From contig NZ_MLAM01000013.1 of the NCBI RefSeq assembly GCF_002272825.1, positions 1 to 52,190 on the forward strand: a DNA stretch of 52,190 nt, in the 5' to 3' direction. Shown here piece after piece: positions 8,572 to 17,915 of the stretch. This stretch comes from Helicobacter sp. 11S02596-1 (GTDB taxonomy: Bacteria; Campylobacterota; Campylobacteria; Campylobacterales; Helicobacteraceae). Below the pieces are notes generated by a model, which ran no database searches, was not told where the DNA came from, and saw nothing but the letters and a program-made list of their open reading frames with translations. The first letter of the stretch is position 1. Each line of letters opens with the position of its first letter. The position numbers and the translations under genes are program-made.

Positions 8572-9881
8572 AAAAAGTATTTTTTATTTTATTGGTTTTA
8601 GGAGTGATGATGAGCGTGAATGCAAAGACGAAGTCTTATTTGCCTAAATATGAGCAGACCAAGCTTGACAATGGGCTTGAAGTAGTGGTAATACCGATGA
8701 AAAACGGCAGTGGTGTGATCGAGACAGACATATTTTATAAGGTGGGTTCTCGAAATGAAACGATGGGAAAGAGCGGGATTGCCCATATGCTCGAGCATAT
8801 GAATTTTAAATCGAGCAAACATCTCAAAGCGGGCGAATTTGATGAGATCATCAAGAGATTTGGCGGTGTAACCAACGCTTCTACGGGATTTGACTATACG
8901 CGTTATTTCATCAAATCCAGCAGTCAAAATCTCGATAAATCTTTAGAATTGTTCGCAGAATTAATGCAGAATTTGAATCTAAAAGAAGATGAATTTTTGC
9001 CCGAACGCCAAGTGGTGGCTGAAGAAAGGCGCTGGCGCACAGATAATTCCCCGATGGGCTATTTGTATTTTCGTTTTTTCAATACCGCTTATGTGTATCA
9101 CCCTTATCATTGGACGCCCATTGGTTTTATGGAAGATATCCAGCATTGGACTATCGAAGATATTCGCAATTTTCATTCTATCTATTATCAGCCCAAGAAT
9201 GCCGTTATTTTGGTAGCAGGAGATATTGAACCCAAAGATGTCTTTGAAAGCGTGAAGAAGCATTTTTCTTCGATAAAAAATACTATAGACAAAATCCCTG
9301 AAGTCTATATGCAAGAACCCGTTCAAGATGGGATTCGAGAGGCTACCATCCATAAAGACACCGAGCTAGAGTGGCTTGGCATTGGTTATAAAATCCCAAA
9401 TTTTTCTAACAAAGACCAAGTCGCCTTAGGTGCGATAGCTGATCTATTGAGCGGGGGTAAAAGTAGCTTGCTACACAGCGAACTTGTGGATAAAAAAAGA
9501 TTGGCTTCCCAAGTGTATGCCTACAATATGGCACTCAAAGATGAGGGGATATTTTTATTTATCGCTGGGGCGAATCAAGGTGTTGGGGCTAAAAAAATCA
9601 AGAAAGAAATCCAAGCGATTATTGATAGATTGAAAGCGGGCAAAATCACAAAAGAACAGCTCGATAAAATCAAAATCAACAACAAGGCGAGTTTTATTTA
9701 TAGTTTGGAGGATTCTTCAAGCGTTGCGGGGTTGTTTGGGGAATATTTTGCCCGAGGGGATATCAAGCCGTTGCTAGAATATGAAGAAAAATTCGATGCG
9801 TTGAGCGTGAAAGACATTATCAAGGTGGCGAAGAAATATTTTATTGATTCAGCTTCTACGATAGTGATTTTGAAAAAATAG
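8568..9881 (+). CDS. M16-family zinc protease, periplasmic
   Basis: 437 residues from the GTG at 8568, chosen because AGGAG lies 11 bases upstream and the product then starts MKKVFFILLVLGVMMSVNA, a signal peptide. The inverted zinc motif HMLEH (H73, E76, H77) with downstream AEERRW (Glu 152/153, about 76 residues later) is the pitrilysin/processing-peptidase signature. The second half (residues about 200-430) is the M16 C-terminal domain. Same position as the HP1012 protease of H. pylori, between pyrD and dapA. Substrate unknown. Confidence 0.92.
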   Translation: MKKVFFILLVLGVMMSVNAKTKSYLPKYEQTKLDNGLEVVVIPMKNGSGVIETDIFYKVGSRNETMGKSGIAHMLEHMNFKSSKHLKAGEFDEIIKRFGGVTNASTGFDYTRYFIKSSSQNLDKSLELFAELMQNLNLKEDEFLPERQVVAEERRWRTDNSPMGYLYFRFFNTAYVYHPYHWTPIGFMEDIQHWTIEDIRNFHSIYYQPKNAVILVAGDIEPKDVFESVKKHFSSIKNTIDKIPEVYMQEPVQDGIREATIHKDTELEWLGIGYKIPNFSNKDQVALGAIADLLSGGKSSLLHSELVDKKRLASQVYAYNMALKDEGIFLFIAGANQGVGAKKIKKEIQAIIDRLKAGKITKEQLDKIKINNKASFIYSLEDSSSVAGLFGEYFARGDIKPLLEYEEKFDALSVKDIIKVAKKYFIDSASTIVILKK

Positions 9882-9890
9882 GAGATTGTG

Positions 9891-10772
9891 ATGTTAGGTG
9901 GGGCAATGAGTGCTTTAATCACTCCTTTTAAAAATTCGTTAATTGATGAAGAAGCCTATGAATATCTCATCAATAGGCAGATTAGGCACGGGATGGATGC
10001 TTGCGTGCCAGTCGGAACAACCGGAGAATCCGCAACGCTAAGCCATCACGAGCATATGCGTTGTATTGAAATCGCTGTGAATGTTTGCAAGGGAAGCGGT
10101 GTCAAAGTGCTGGCAGGGGCAGGGAGCAATTGCACGGCTGAAGCTATCGAGCTGGCGTTATTTGCGCAAAAAAGCGGTGCGGATGGGATTTTGTGCGTGA
10201 GCCCTTATTATAACAAACCCTCCCAAGAAGGGCTTTATCAGCATTACAAAGCGGTTGCGGCTTCGGTTGAAATCCCTGTAATGCTTTATAATGTCCCTTC
10301 TCGAACGGGGGTGAGTATTGAGGTCGAAACGGCGATCCGTCTTTTTAGAGAAGTCAAAAATATTTTTGCTATCAAGGAAGCCTCCGGCTCGATGGAAAGG
10401 ATTATCGAACTTGATCAGCATATCCCAGATATGGCAGTTTTTAGCGGTGAGGATGTTATCAATTACCCGATATTGGCAAATGGTGGCAGGGGCGTGATTT
10501 CTGTTACGGGGAATTTGTTGCCTGATAAGATTGTAGCGCTTACGAAATTTGCTTTGAAAGGCGATTTGAGTGCTTCTAAAAGAATAAATAATGAACTTTA
10601 TGATATAAATAGGGTTTTGTTTTGCCAAAGCAATCCGATCCCCATCAAAGCTGCGATGTATTTGTCTGGATTGATAAAAAATCTTGAATATCGTCTCCCC
10701 TTAGTAATGCCAAGCAAAGAAAATATGGGATTGATAGAGAAAACTTTACAAAATTATGAGGTGTTAAAATGA
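9891..10772 (+). CDS. dapA: 4-hydroxy-tetrahydrodipicolinate synthase
   Basis: 293 residues. Condenses pyruvate with aspartate semialdehyde, the first committed step to meso-diaminopimelate and lysine. [11 protein letters not shown], the Tyr of LYNVPSRTG and the Schiff-base Lys in FAIKEASG are present. Start set at the ATG at 9891 because AGGAG (9880-9884) is then six bases away; the GTG at 9888 is too close. Its stop overlaps the start of the next gene (ATGA). Confidence 0.96.
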   Translation: MLGGAMSALITPFKNSLIDEEAYEYLINRQIRHGMDACVPVGTTGESATLSHHEHMRCIEIAVNVCKGSGVKVLAGAGSNCTAEAIELALFAQKSGADGILCVSPYYNKPSQEGLYQHYKAVAASVEIPVMLYNVPSRTGVSIEVETAIRLFREVKNIFAIKEASGSMERIIELDQHIPDMAVFSGEDVINYPILANGGRGVISVTGNLLPDKIVALTKFALKGDLSASKRINNELYDINRVLFCQSNPIPIKAAMYLSGLIKNLEYRLPLVMPSKENMGLIEKTLQNYEVLK

Positions 10773-11569
10773 CAAGTTTGCAAAATACTACAGAGTATAT
10801 GAGAGGAAAGACCCTCGTTATCAGCGGGGCAACACGAGGTATTGGCAAGGCGATACTTTATAAATTTGCCCAAAATGGGGTTAATGTCGCTTTCACCTAT
10901 AATAAAAATGAAGAAGAAGCCCAAAAGATTGCCAAAGATGTCGAGCAAAAATATGACATCAAAGCAAAATGCTATGCTTTGAATGTGCTTGAACCGGAGC
11001 AATATATCGAGCTTTTTAAAAAAATCGATGAGGATTTTAATCGTGTGGATTTTTTTATATCCAATGCGATTATTTATGGCAAATCCGTTGCAGGGGGTTT
11101 TGCACCCTTTATGCGGCTCAAGCCTAGAGGATTGAATAATATCTATACCGCCACGGTGCTCGCTTTTGTTGTAGGCGCTCAAGAGGCAGCCAAGCGGATG
11201 AAAGAGGTAGGCGGGGGGGCGATTGTCTCGCTTAGCTCGACAGGAAACCTCGTGTATATGCCTAATTACGCCGGACACGGGAATTCAAAAAATGCTGTGG
11301 AAACGATGGTGAAATATGCCGCTGTTGATTTGGGTGCGTGGGGTATCCGTGTGAATGCCGTGAGTGGTGGTCCTATTGACACCGATGCCCTCAAGGCGTT
11401 TCCAGATTATGAGCAGATCAAATCGGTTGTTGAGGAGCAATCCCCGCTAAGCCGTATGGGGACGCCTGAGGATTTGGCAGGTGCGGCGTTTTTCTTGTGT
11501 GATGATACCCAAAGCGCTTGGCTTACCGGACAAACCATTGTGATTGATGGTGGCACGACATTCAAATAA
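10769..11569 (+). CDS. fabL: SDR enoyl-ACP reductase, FabL type
   Basis: 266 residues, short-chain dehydrogenase fold. The NADPH site is SGATRGIG (from residue 19). The active-site Tyr and Lys are Y167 and K174, spaced Tyr-x6-Lys, the spacing of enoyl-ACP reductases and not the Tyr-x3-Lys of ordinary SDRs. [17 protein letters not shown] and the [15 protein letters not shown] stretch resemble Bacillus FabL. The H. pylori gene at this locus is commonly labelled 7-alpha-hydroxysteroid dehydrogenase; the Tyr-x6-Lys spacing argues for fatty-acid elongation instead. A seven-G run near 11213 codes for Gly-Gly and could slip. Translationally coupled to dapA. Confidence 0.82.
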   Translation: MTSLQNTTEYMRGKTLVISGATRGIGKAILYKFAQNGVNVAFTYNKNEEEAQKIAKDVEQKYDIKAKCYALNVLEPEQYIELFKKIDEDFNRVDFFISNAIIYGKSVAGGFAPFMRLKPRGLNNIYTATVLAFVVGAQEAAKRMKEVGGGAIVSLSSTGNLVYMPNYAGHGNSKNAVETMVKYAAVDLGAWGIRVNAVSGGPIDTDALKAFPDYEQIKSVVEEQSPLSRMGTPEDLAGAAFFLCDDTQSAWLTGQTIVIDGGTTFK

Positions 11570-11599
11570 AATCGTTCAAACAAAAACCAACTTTCTTTT

Positions 11600-11620
11600 T
11601 AGAATCTTTTTTGGATTCTA
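11600..11620 (+). terminator. Hairpin terminator after the FabL-type gene
   Basis: TAGAATC (11600-11606) pairs with GATTCTA (11614-11620) around a T-rich loop, followed by an AT-rich tail with a T run, about 30 bases after the stop. Stem is short and AT-rich, so moderate confidence only. Confidence 0.45.
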
Positions 11621-11722
11621 GATAAATTTTTATTAATTAAAATCAAATAAATAAGTTTATCATCCCAATAAATTCTCATCGGTAGAGAAATTTTGTGCTT
11701 AAAATCTTTCTAAAAATTAGGC

Positions 11723-11728
11723 TAAAAT
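11723..11728 (+). promoter_or_regulatory. Candidate -10 box for the membrane-protein gene
   Basis: TAAAAT, 29 bases before the preferred ATG at 11757, after a T-rich upstream region. Confidence 0.4.
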
Positions 11729-11756
11729 ATCGTATATGGATATGCAAGGGAATAAA

Positions 11757-12437
11757 ATGCCAAGGTCTGTTACTCACTCTATCAAAGACAATCAAGAATT
11801 AAGGATTGCAAAAAATTTCTTGATTATTAGCATTTTGCTTTATGTGCTTTATGTCTTATTGATTGCTTTGTTTTTATCGCAAGGCGCTTTGCATTCCTCG
11901 TATTTATCGGTATTTTCTTGGATAATCAAAATCGTGTGTTTTGCTTTTAGCACCGCAGGGTTTTATAAGCTTTCAAAATTGGGAAGAAGTCTAGTTTTAT
12001 TTAAAAATTATATGTTATTTATCGTGGGTGCGGGCGTATTTTCCATCGCCACTTATGCGATATTTAAGATATTTTTTGGGATCGGGATTTTTGATATGAG
12101 CCAATATGACCTCCAAAAAGTTCTTGCAAATCCGGCATTTAGTTGGCTTTTTATTTTGATGGGTGTGCTTTATCTTGGGCTTTGTGTTTATTGGAGTTAT
12201 AAAATCTTCTTTGAACTCACGTGTTTGAGTGGGGATACTTTTTTTATCAATGGATTCAAAATCCTTATCGCTTCCATTGGTATCGCTTTGATTGCAAATA
12301 TGATGTTTTTTGTTTCCCAAAATCAAATCAGCTCGTTTCTGTTTTTGATGGCAATGATTGGGATGTTGGCAGGGAGCTTGATGGTGATTAGCGGATTTTT
12401 TAGACTCAAACAAATTACTTATAATATGCCAGAATGA
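11757..12437 (+). CDS. Multi-pass inner membrane protein, unknown function
   Basis: 226 residues with five or six hydrophobic helices (roughly residues 20-45, 50-72, 82-105, 120-142, 160-182, 190-212), no recognised motif. In H. pylori a membrane protein of unknown function (HP1015) sits at this place between the HP1014 SDR and pgsA, so it is the probable homologue. The ATG at 11757 is preferred because AAGGGA lies five bases upstream; ATGs at 11736 and 11742 are also possible. Followed after 50 bases by pgsA. Confidence 0.75.
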   Translation: MPRSVTHSIKDNQELRIAKNFLIISILLYVLYVLLIALFLSQGALHSSYLSVFSWIIKIVCFAFSTAGFYKLSKLGRSLVLFKNYMLFIVGAGVFSIATYAIFKIFFGIGIFDMSQYDLQKVLANPAFSWLFILMGVLYLGLCVYWSYKIFFELTCLSGDTFFINGFKILIASIGIALIANMMFFVSQNQISSFLFLMAMIGMLAGSLMVISGFFRLKQITYNMPE

Positions 12438-12487
12438 TGATGGGTTTGGGTTTTTGGGCGGATTGATATGGCAAAGAGGTTAGAAAC

Positions 12488-13030
12488 TTGAAAAACTTAC
12501 CGAATATCTTAACAATTTCAAGAATATTTTTATCTATTTTTTTGTTGGTTTTTATTTTGTATGGAAATAATATTTTGCCTTTATGGGTTGATCGCACGTG
12601 GGTGAATTTTTTTTCTTGTTTGATTTTTTGCATAGCGTCTTTGACGGATTTTTTCGATGGCTATATCGCTAGGAATTATCATTCCAAATCTGTTTTTGGC
12701 GAGGTTTTTGATCCTTTGGCTGATAAAATGCTGATATTATCGGCATTTATAGGGCTTTTGGTTGTAGGCAGAGCGAATGCGTGGGCTGTTTTTATTATCC
12801 TTAGCCGTGAGTTTTTCATCACCGGATTGCGTGTAATCGTCGCTAGCACGGGCAAATCCATCGCCGCAAATATGCTGGGAAAATACAAAACCGGCATTCA
12901 GATTTTAGCCATCGCATTTTTGTTGGCAGATTTTTTCCCTGGTGGGGAGATTTTGCTATGGGTAGCGACATTTGTAACCTTGTATTCTGGCGGTGATTAT
13001 GCATTCAAATATTACAAAAGTATGAAATGA
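12488..13030 (+). CDS. pgsA: CDP-diacylglycerol-glycerol-3-phosphate phosphatidyltransferase
   Basis: 180 residues. Integral membrane enzyme that makes phosphatidylglycerol phosphate, the first step to PG and cardiolipin. The CDP-alcohol phosphatidyltransferase motif is complete: DFFDGYIAR, then G and DPLADK (DG-x2-AR-x8-G-x3-D-x3-D). Several hydrophobic helices. Starts at TTG (12488) with AGAGG upstream. Overlaps rseP by four bases (ATGA). Confidence 0.94.
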   Translation: MKNLPNILTISRIFLSIFLLVFILYGNNILPLWVDRTWVNFFSCLIFCIASLTDFFDGYIARNYHSKSVFGEVFDPLADKMLILSAFIGLLVVGRANAWAVFIILSREFFITGLRVIVASTGKSIAANMLGKYKTGIQILAIAFLLADFFPGGEILLWVATFVTLYSGGDYAFKYYKSMK

Positions 13031-14082
13031 TGTGGGTTATTGTTGCGTTTTTGATTTTATCATTCCTCGTTTTTTTTCACGAACTCGGGCATTTCCTCGT
13101 TGCGAAGATGTTTGGGGTGCGTGTAGAGGTTTTTAGCATTGGTTTTGGCAAAAAGATATGGAAAAAAACCTTTGGGCAGACCGAATATGCGATTTCAGCC
13201 ATCCCGCTTGGCGGGTATGTCAAACTCAAAGGGCAAGATGATACCGACCCACTAGCTAGCAATGATGACAACGATAGCTATACGGCCAAAAGCCATTGGA
13301 AACGGATCTGTATCCTTTTGGCAGGACCTCTTTTTAATCTTGTGTTGGCATTTTTGATTTATATGGCTTTGGCGATGGGGGGACAAAAAATGCTCTTGCC
13401 TATCATCGGCGAGCTCCAGCCAGATATGCCTGCTAGCCAAAGTGATTTGAGACCTGGTGATTCTATCATCAGTGTCAATGGCACGAATGTGAGGAATTGG
13501 AGTGAGCTTAATGTTGCCGTAATGGATGCAAAAGGTGATATTAAAATTGTATTTATGAGGCAGGGGAAACGCTTAGAAACGTTGATTCAGCCCAAAAAAA
13601 TGGTTTCCAAAAATATTTTTGGCGAGACGATAGAGAGAAATTTTATCGGTATTGTCTCAAAGGGCGAGTTTGGCGTGGTTCGTTATGATGTGAAAGATTC
13701 GCTTGTCTATGCGTTCGAGCAGACCTATAGAGGGGCAAAATTGATCTTGCAGAGTATCGAGAAGATTTTTGTTGGTGTTGTTCCTGTCAGCGAGGTTGGC
13801 GGTGTCATCACTATCGTGGATCTCATTTCGCAAGCCTCACAAAGTGGCGTGGTTGTTTTGGCAACATTGGTGGCGTTGATTTCGGTGAATTTGGGGGTTT
13901 TAAATCTACTCCCCATTCCCGCACTTGATGGCGGGCAGATACTATTTAATCTCTATGAAATGCTCACGGGTAAAAGGATTTCTGAAAAAAGCCTTTATGC
14001 CCTCACAATGTTTGGATGGGCGCTTTTGATAGGTTTGATGGCGTTGGGTATTTATAATGACATCTTTCGTTTGGTGCATTGA
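13027..14082 (+). CDS. rseP: Site-2 intramembrane zinc metalloprotease
   Basis: 351 residues, RseP/EcfE family. The zinc motif HELGH is in the first transmembrane helix (His18, Glu19, His22) and the second metal motif NLLPIPALDGG is near residue 295-302. One PDZ domain (about residues 115-185) lies in the periplasmic part; RseP of E. coli has two, so this is the shorter form. In other bacteria it cleaves anti-sigma factors or remnant signal peptides; no partner is visible here. Overlaps pgsA and is six bases from the likely xseA ribosome-binding site. Confidence 0.93.
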   Translation: MMWVIVAFLILSFLVFFHELGHFLVAKMFGVRVEVFSIGFGKKIWKKTFGQTEYAISAIPLGGYVKLKGQDDTDPLASNDDNDSYTAKSHWKRICILLAGPLFNLVLAFLIYMALAMGGQKMLLPIIGELQPDMPASQSDLRPGDSIISVNGTNVRNWSELNVAVMDAKGDIKIVFMRQGKRLETLIQPKKMVSKNIFGETIERNFIGIVSKGEFGVVRYDVKDSLVYAFEQTYRGAKLILQSIEKIFVGVVPVSEVGGVITIVDLISQASQSGVVVLATLVALISVNLGVLNLLPIPALDGGQILFNLYEMLTGKRISEKSLYALTMFGWALLIGLMALGIYNDIFRLVH

Positions 14083-14094
14083 GGTAGGTTGCTG

Positions 14095-15369
14095 GTGGCG
14101 AGTTCTTTAATTCTTAGCGTTTCACAAATCAATTCCCAGATCAAATCGCTAGTAGAAACGACATTTTTGGATGTTGCGGTAGAGGGTGAGATCAGCAATC
14201 TCACCAAGCATAGTAGCGGGCATATTTATTTTAGTATCAAGGATGAAAATTCTTCGATTCGGTGTGTGCTTTTTAGGGGGAATGCTTCGCGCGTGCGCTT
14301 TGAGCTTAGTAATGCCCAAAAAGTCATCGTTAGCGGGGGGCTTAGTGTTTATGTGCCTAAAGGGGAGTATCAAATCATTGCCAAAAGCTTAGAGCCAAGC
14401 GGTGTGGGGGCGCTGGGTTTGGCGTATGAACAGCTAAAAAATAAGCTAGCTCAAAAAGGTTATTTTGATACGGACAAAAAGAAAAAACTCCCCTTGTTTC
14501 CCAAAAAAATCGCTTTGCTCACTTCAAGCACGGGCGCAGCGCTTCAAGATATGAAACGTGTCGCACAAAATCGCTGGCAGCTTAGCACGCTCGTGTGTAT
14601 CAATACATTGGTTCAAGGCGATGAGGCAAAAAATGACATCGCTAGAAACATCGCTTATGCCGATAGTTTTGCTGGCACAAAAGACGCGTTTGATGTGATC
14701 GTGATTGCTAGAGGCGGGGGGAGTATGGAGGATTTGTGGGCATTCAATGAAGAGATAGTCGCTGATGCGATCTTTGCTGCAAAAACCCCGATTGTCTCTG
14801 CTGTGGGACACGAGATCGATTTTGTTATCAGTGATTTTGTCGCTGACTTGCGTGCGCCTACGCCCTCTGCTTGTATGGAGATGATTTTGCCTGATGGGAG
14901 AGAATGGCTGTTGCGCTTAGATGAAGCCAGAGGCACGATGGAAGCAAAGATGGCTGATTTGTTGCGCACTGCGGGAGAAAAGATCGCGCATTTGCGTGAT
15001 GATTTTAAGCAAGTCAGCTATGAGGTGCGATTTGATAGGAATGCCAAAGAGATTTTAGAATTGCGAGATTATTTTTTTAAAAGCTTTCAAAATCTGCTCG
15101 ATTTTAAATCCCAAGCGCTCGAGTCTTTGGGGCTTGATAGTGCGATGGAATATTTTTTGGGTGCTAAAGATAGAAAAATCAAAGAAAATAAGTTGCTCTT
15201 AGAAGCTAAAAATCCCAAAAATTTTATAGCATCTGGCTATGCGCAGATCGTGCGTGAGGGGAAGATCGCCGATCTTGCTTCATTGCAAGAAGACGATAGT
15301 TTTGAAGTTTGGAATGCTGAGGTTTGCCTCAATGCCAAAGTCCTTGAGGTCCATAGGGTGGGTAAATAG
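14095..15369 (+). CDS. xseA: Exodeoxyribonuclease VII large subunit
   Basis: 424 residues. With XseB it degrades single-stranded DNA in both directions. N-terminal OB fold (VEGEISNLTKHSSGHIYFSIKDE), then the catalytic domain with KIALLTSSTGAALQDM, ARGGGSMEDLWAFN and SAVGHEIDFVISDFVADLRAPTPSA. The GTG at 14095 is the best start: GAGGTAGG at 14081-14088 is then correctly spaced; the TTG at 14089 is too close. No xseB is nearby. Confidence 0.94.
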   Translation: MASSLILSVSQINSQIKSLVETTFLDVAVEGEISNLTKHSSGHIYFSIKDENSSIRCVLFRGNASRVRFELSNAQKVIVSGGLSVYVPKGEYQIIAKSLEPSGVGALGLAYEQLKNKLAQKGYFDTDKKKKLPLFPKKIALLTSSTGAALQDMKRVAQNRWQLSTLVCINTLVQGDEAKNDIARNIAYADSFAGTKDAFDVIVIARGGGSMEDLWAFNEEIVADAIFAAKTPIVSAVGHEIDFVISDFVADLRAPTPSACMEMILPDGREWLLRLDEARGTMEAKMADLLRTAGEKIAHLRDDFKQVSYEVRFDRNAKEILELRDYFFKSFQNLLDFKSQALESLGLDSAMEYFLGAKDRKIKENKLLLEAKNPKNFIASGYAQIVREGKIADLASLQEDDSFEVWNAEVCLNAKVLEVHRVGK

Positions 15370-15447
15370 TTTCTCAAAGTAGTTTTTAAACATATCTAAA
15401 ACACTGCAATGTAGCTGGCTTCAAAGCTCCAAGTTTGTGCGTTGTGT

Positions 15448-15453
15448 TATAAT
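15448..15453 (+). promoter_or_regulatory. -10 box for the restriction-modification module
   Basis: A consensus TATAAT, 30 bases before a small open reading frame with a good ribosome-binding site (AGGGA). It gives the module its own promoter, separate from xseA. Confidence 0.5.
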
Positions 15454-15477
15454 CACACAAAAAATAAGGGAAACAAG

Positions 15478-15594
15478 ATGACTGGGATTCTTGAAAACGT
15501 AGGTAGCGAGCTTTTGCCTACACTCAAAAATTTGTCAAAGTCGGGAGATTGTGACAAAAAAGTTAAAAAAATAAAAGCAAACAAATGCAACTAG
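15478..15594 (+). CDS. 38-residue leader ORF before the methylase-nuclease
   Basis: ATG at 15478 preceded by AAGGGAAACAAG, so it has a better ribosome-binding site than the large gene that follows. The peptide starts MTGILENVGSELLPTLKNLS and ends in a Lys-rich tail (KKVKKIKANKCN). Its stop lies inside the start of the next gene, overlapping by ten bases in another frame, and that gene has no ribosome-binding site of its own. Translational coupling is likely: ribosomes finishing here would restart on the methylase-nuclease. It could be a leader peptide, a short regulator, or the remnant of a lost gene. I do not recognise the sequence. Confidence 0.55.
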   Translation: MTGILENVGSELLPTLKNLSKSGDCDKKVKKIKANKCN

Positions 15595-17915
15595 AAGTAA
15601 AATTTAATAAAAATGGCGATATTTATAGCCACATTAGAGGTAAATGGCTTGTAGCCAAGCCCGAGGAAATTGTCCGTCAAAATTTTGTATGCAAACTAGT
15701 CAATGACTATGGCTATGAATTAAACCAAATGGCAGAGGAACTTGACTTTGCAACAGGACAGCGGGGAGGAGCGCAAGCAAGGGCTGATATAGCGATTTAT
15801 AAAAGCGCTAGTGACAAAATAGATCAAAACAACCCTTTTATCATTGTAGAATGCAAGGCCGACAATATCCGCATAGGCGCTAACGATTATTTGCAGGGCG
15901 AACTTTATGCAAGACTTTCAGATGCGCCATTTTTTGTAACTCATAATAGTAATGAAACCAGATTTTGGAAAGTCATCAAGGAAAAAGCGCCAGGTTTTAG
16001 GGTTGAAATTTCAAATATCCCGAAAAATGGCGATACGGATAAGGATGTAGAAAATTTATTAAAATCCTTAGTTGCTTTTAAGGAAGATGAGTTTGCCAAG
16101 CTACTTGATAAGTGCCATAACATAATACGAAATGCTGAAAAATACGACCCTAGTAAGGCTTTTGATGAAATAAGTAAGATTTTGTTTATGAAGGTTTTTA
16201 TTGAACGAAATGCGCAAAAGCGAAAAGCAAAAACAAATATTTTTTCATTGCAATATATAGAAGAAGAGGAAAATAATCTAAGCAGACCTTCAAACGAAAG
16301 TGCATTACAAGCAATATTTGAAAACACAAAAAAAGAATTTGCAAAAGACCAAATTTTTAAAGAAAATGAAAAAATAGAGCTAAAAGAAACCACAATAAAA
16401 CGCATTATTAAAGAGCTTGAAATTTATAATCTATCGCTTACTTCTGCTGACATTAAAGGCATAGCTTTTGAAAAATTTTTGGGAACGACATTTCGTGGAG
16501 AGTTAGGGCAATTTTTTACGCCAAGAAGCGTAGTAAATTTTATGGTAGAGGTTATAAACCCTTGTGAAAATGAGGTTTGTTGCGATCCAAGTAGTGGGAG
16601 TGGCGGATTTTTAATCAACATTTTTAATAAAGTGAGACACGATATTCAAAAAGACATCATTAAACAATATGAGAAGTTTAAAAGTGATTTGTTAAAAGGT
16701 AAAGATGAAGAGAGCATCACCAACAAACAAGCAAAACTTTTAAAAGATGAGTATGAAAGGTTACAAAAAGAACTAGATAATGATGAGTCTAGTAAAAATA
16801 CAAGGCTTTATAAACTTTCAAATTTCTTTATTTACGGGACTGATGCCAATGACAGGATGGCTCGCACTTCAAAAATGAATATGATTATGCACGGAGATGG
16901 ACACGGCGGTATTCACCATCACGATGGTTTGCTTAATGTGAATGGAATTTTTGAAAATCGCTTTGATGTTATTCTTACCAATCCACCTTTTGGCTCGCAA
17001 GTAAGCAAAGATGATATTATTAGACCAGCTGATAGCGTGATGAGATATGCTGATGATAATGAGCTTAGGTATGAACCTAACGAAAAAATAAAGCCACGAG
17101 ATAATTATGCCGAATACGTTAAGGAATATTATCAAAGATATGGCAAGGAAACTTATCAAAAAGCACAGCTAAAGGTGTTGGAAAATGTTGGCAAACCCAT
17201 TGCGAGCCTGTTTGAATTAAAACCAAATTTGACTGCCGATAAAACAGAACATTTGTTTATCAATCGCTGTTTGGACTTGTTAAAGCCAAATGGCAGGTTG
17301 GGTATTGTTTTGCCTGAAACGGTTTTAAATTCAAATGAGACAGAGTATGTGCGTAAGTTTGTTGAGGGGCGTGCATTTATCAGAGCTGTTGTATCGCTTG
17401 GTGAAGCCACCTTTAAATCAAGCAAAGCCAATGTAAAAACTTCCGTTTTGTTTATACAAAAGTTTAGTTACGCGGATAAAGCAAAATGGGATAATTTACT
17501 CGCCAAACATACAACTGATTTATACAATGACAATGCGAGCAAGATTGCGGAGTTAAACGCCATCATAAAATATAAAGCAAAAAAAGGCGAAGCAGTTGAA
17601 TTTGATAAAAACGCCAAAGCTATAGCCAAAAAAGAGCTTGTAACCTTAGAGAAGCAAATTAGCCAACAAGCTTGGCAAAGGGCTAAAAATGATTTTGACT
17701 ATCCTATTTTTCTCGCTCACGCAGAAAATACAGGGATCACAACCACAGGCGAAACAGGCGATAGCGTGGCAAATGATTTGGTAGATAGTAAAGAGCATAT
17801 CTATAACGATAAAACGGGTCAATATGATGAAATAATCAAAGAAAAAGGCATCGGAACGTTATTTAAAGAATTTATAAAAGGCTATAAAATCGCTTGGAGT
17901 AATTTTTATGAGTGA
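15585..17915 (+). CDS. Fused PD-(D/E)XK nuclease / N6-adenine methylase
   Basis: 776 residues with restriction and methylation in one chain. Residues 1-140 form an HsdR-N-like nuclease domain: Asp68 (ARADIAIY) and Glu89-x-Lys91 (IIVECKAD) fit the PD-(D/E)XK catalytic set. Residues 160-330 match HsdM N-terminal helices, with GQFFTPRSVVNFM near 308. The methylase domain carries motif I DPSSGSGGF (334-342) and motif IV NPPFG (466-470), typical of gamma-class adenine methylases. No DEAD/helicase translocase motifs occur, unlike HsdR. The layout is that of BcgI-type (type IIB/IIG) RM subunits that act with a separate S subunit. More AT-rich than its neighbours, suggesting acquisition. Overlaps the S gene by eight bases. 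Confidence 0.88.
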   Translation: MQLEVKFNKNGDIYSHIRGKWLVAKPEEIVRQNFVCKLVNDYGYELNQMAEELDFATGQRGGAQARADIAIYKSASDKIDQNNPFIIVECKADNIRIGANDYLQGELYARLSDAPFFVTHNSNETRFWKVIKEKAPGFRVEISNIPKNGDTDKDVENLLKSLVAFKEDEFAKLLDKCHNIIRNAEKYDPSKAFDEISKILFMKVFIERNAQKRKAKTNIFSLQYIEEEENNLSRPSNESALQAIFENTKKEFAKDQIFKENEKIELKETTIKRIIKELEIYNLSLTSADIKGIAFEKFLGTTFRGELGQFFTPRSVVNFMVEVINPCENEVCCDPSSGSGGFLINIFNKVRHDIQKDIIKQYEKFKSDLLKGKDEESITNKQAKLLKDEYERLQKELDNDESSKNTRLYKLSNFFIYGTDANDRMARTSKMNMIMHGDGHGGIHHHDGLLNVNGIFENRFDVILTNPPFGSQVSKDDIIRPADSVMRYADDNELRYEPNEKIKPRDNYAEYVKEYYQRYGKETYQKAQLKVLENVGKPIASLFELKPNLTADKTEHLFINRCLDLLKPNGRLGIVLPETVLNSNETEYVRKFVEGRAFIRAVVSLGEATFKSSKANVKTSVLFIQKFSYADKAKWDNLLAKHTTDLYNDNASKIAELNAIIKYKAKKGEAVEFDKNAKAIAKKELVTLEKQISQQAWQRAKNDFDYPIFLAHAENTGITTTGETGDSVANDLVDSKEHIYNDKTGQYDEIIKEKGIGTLFKEFIKGYKIAWSNFYE

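Noticed and set aside
11205-11220. Seven-G run in the FabL-type gene as a phase-variation switch
   Set aside because: The tract is short, encodes conserved glycines, and the gene is probably needed constantly; mentioned only in the gene entry.
15370-15477. tRNA or attachment site before the restriction module
   Set aside because: No cloverleaf or direct repeat was found at the module ends; only a promoter and leader ORF are supported.
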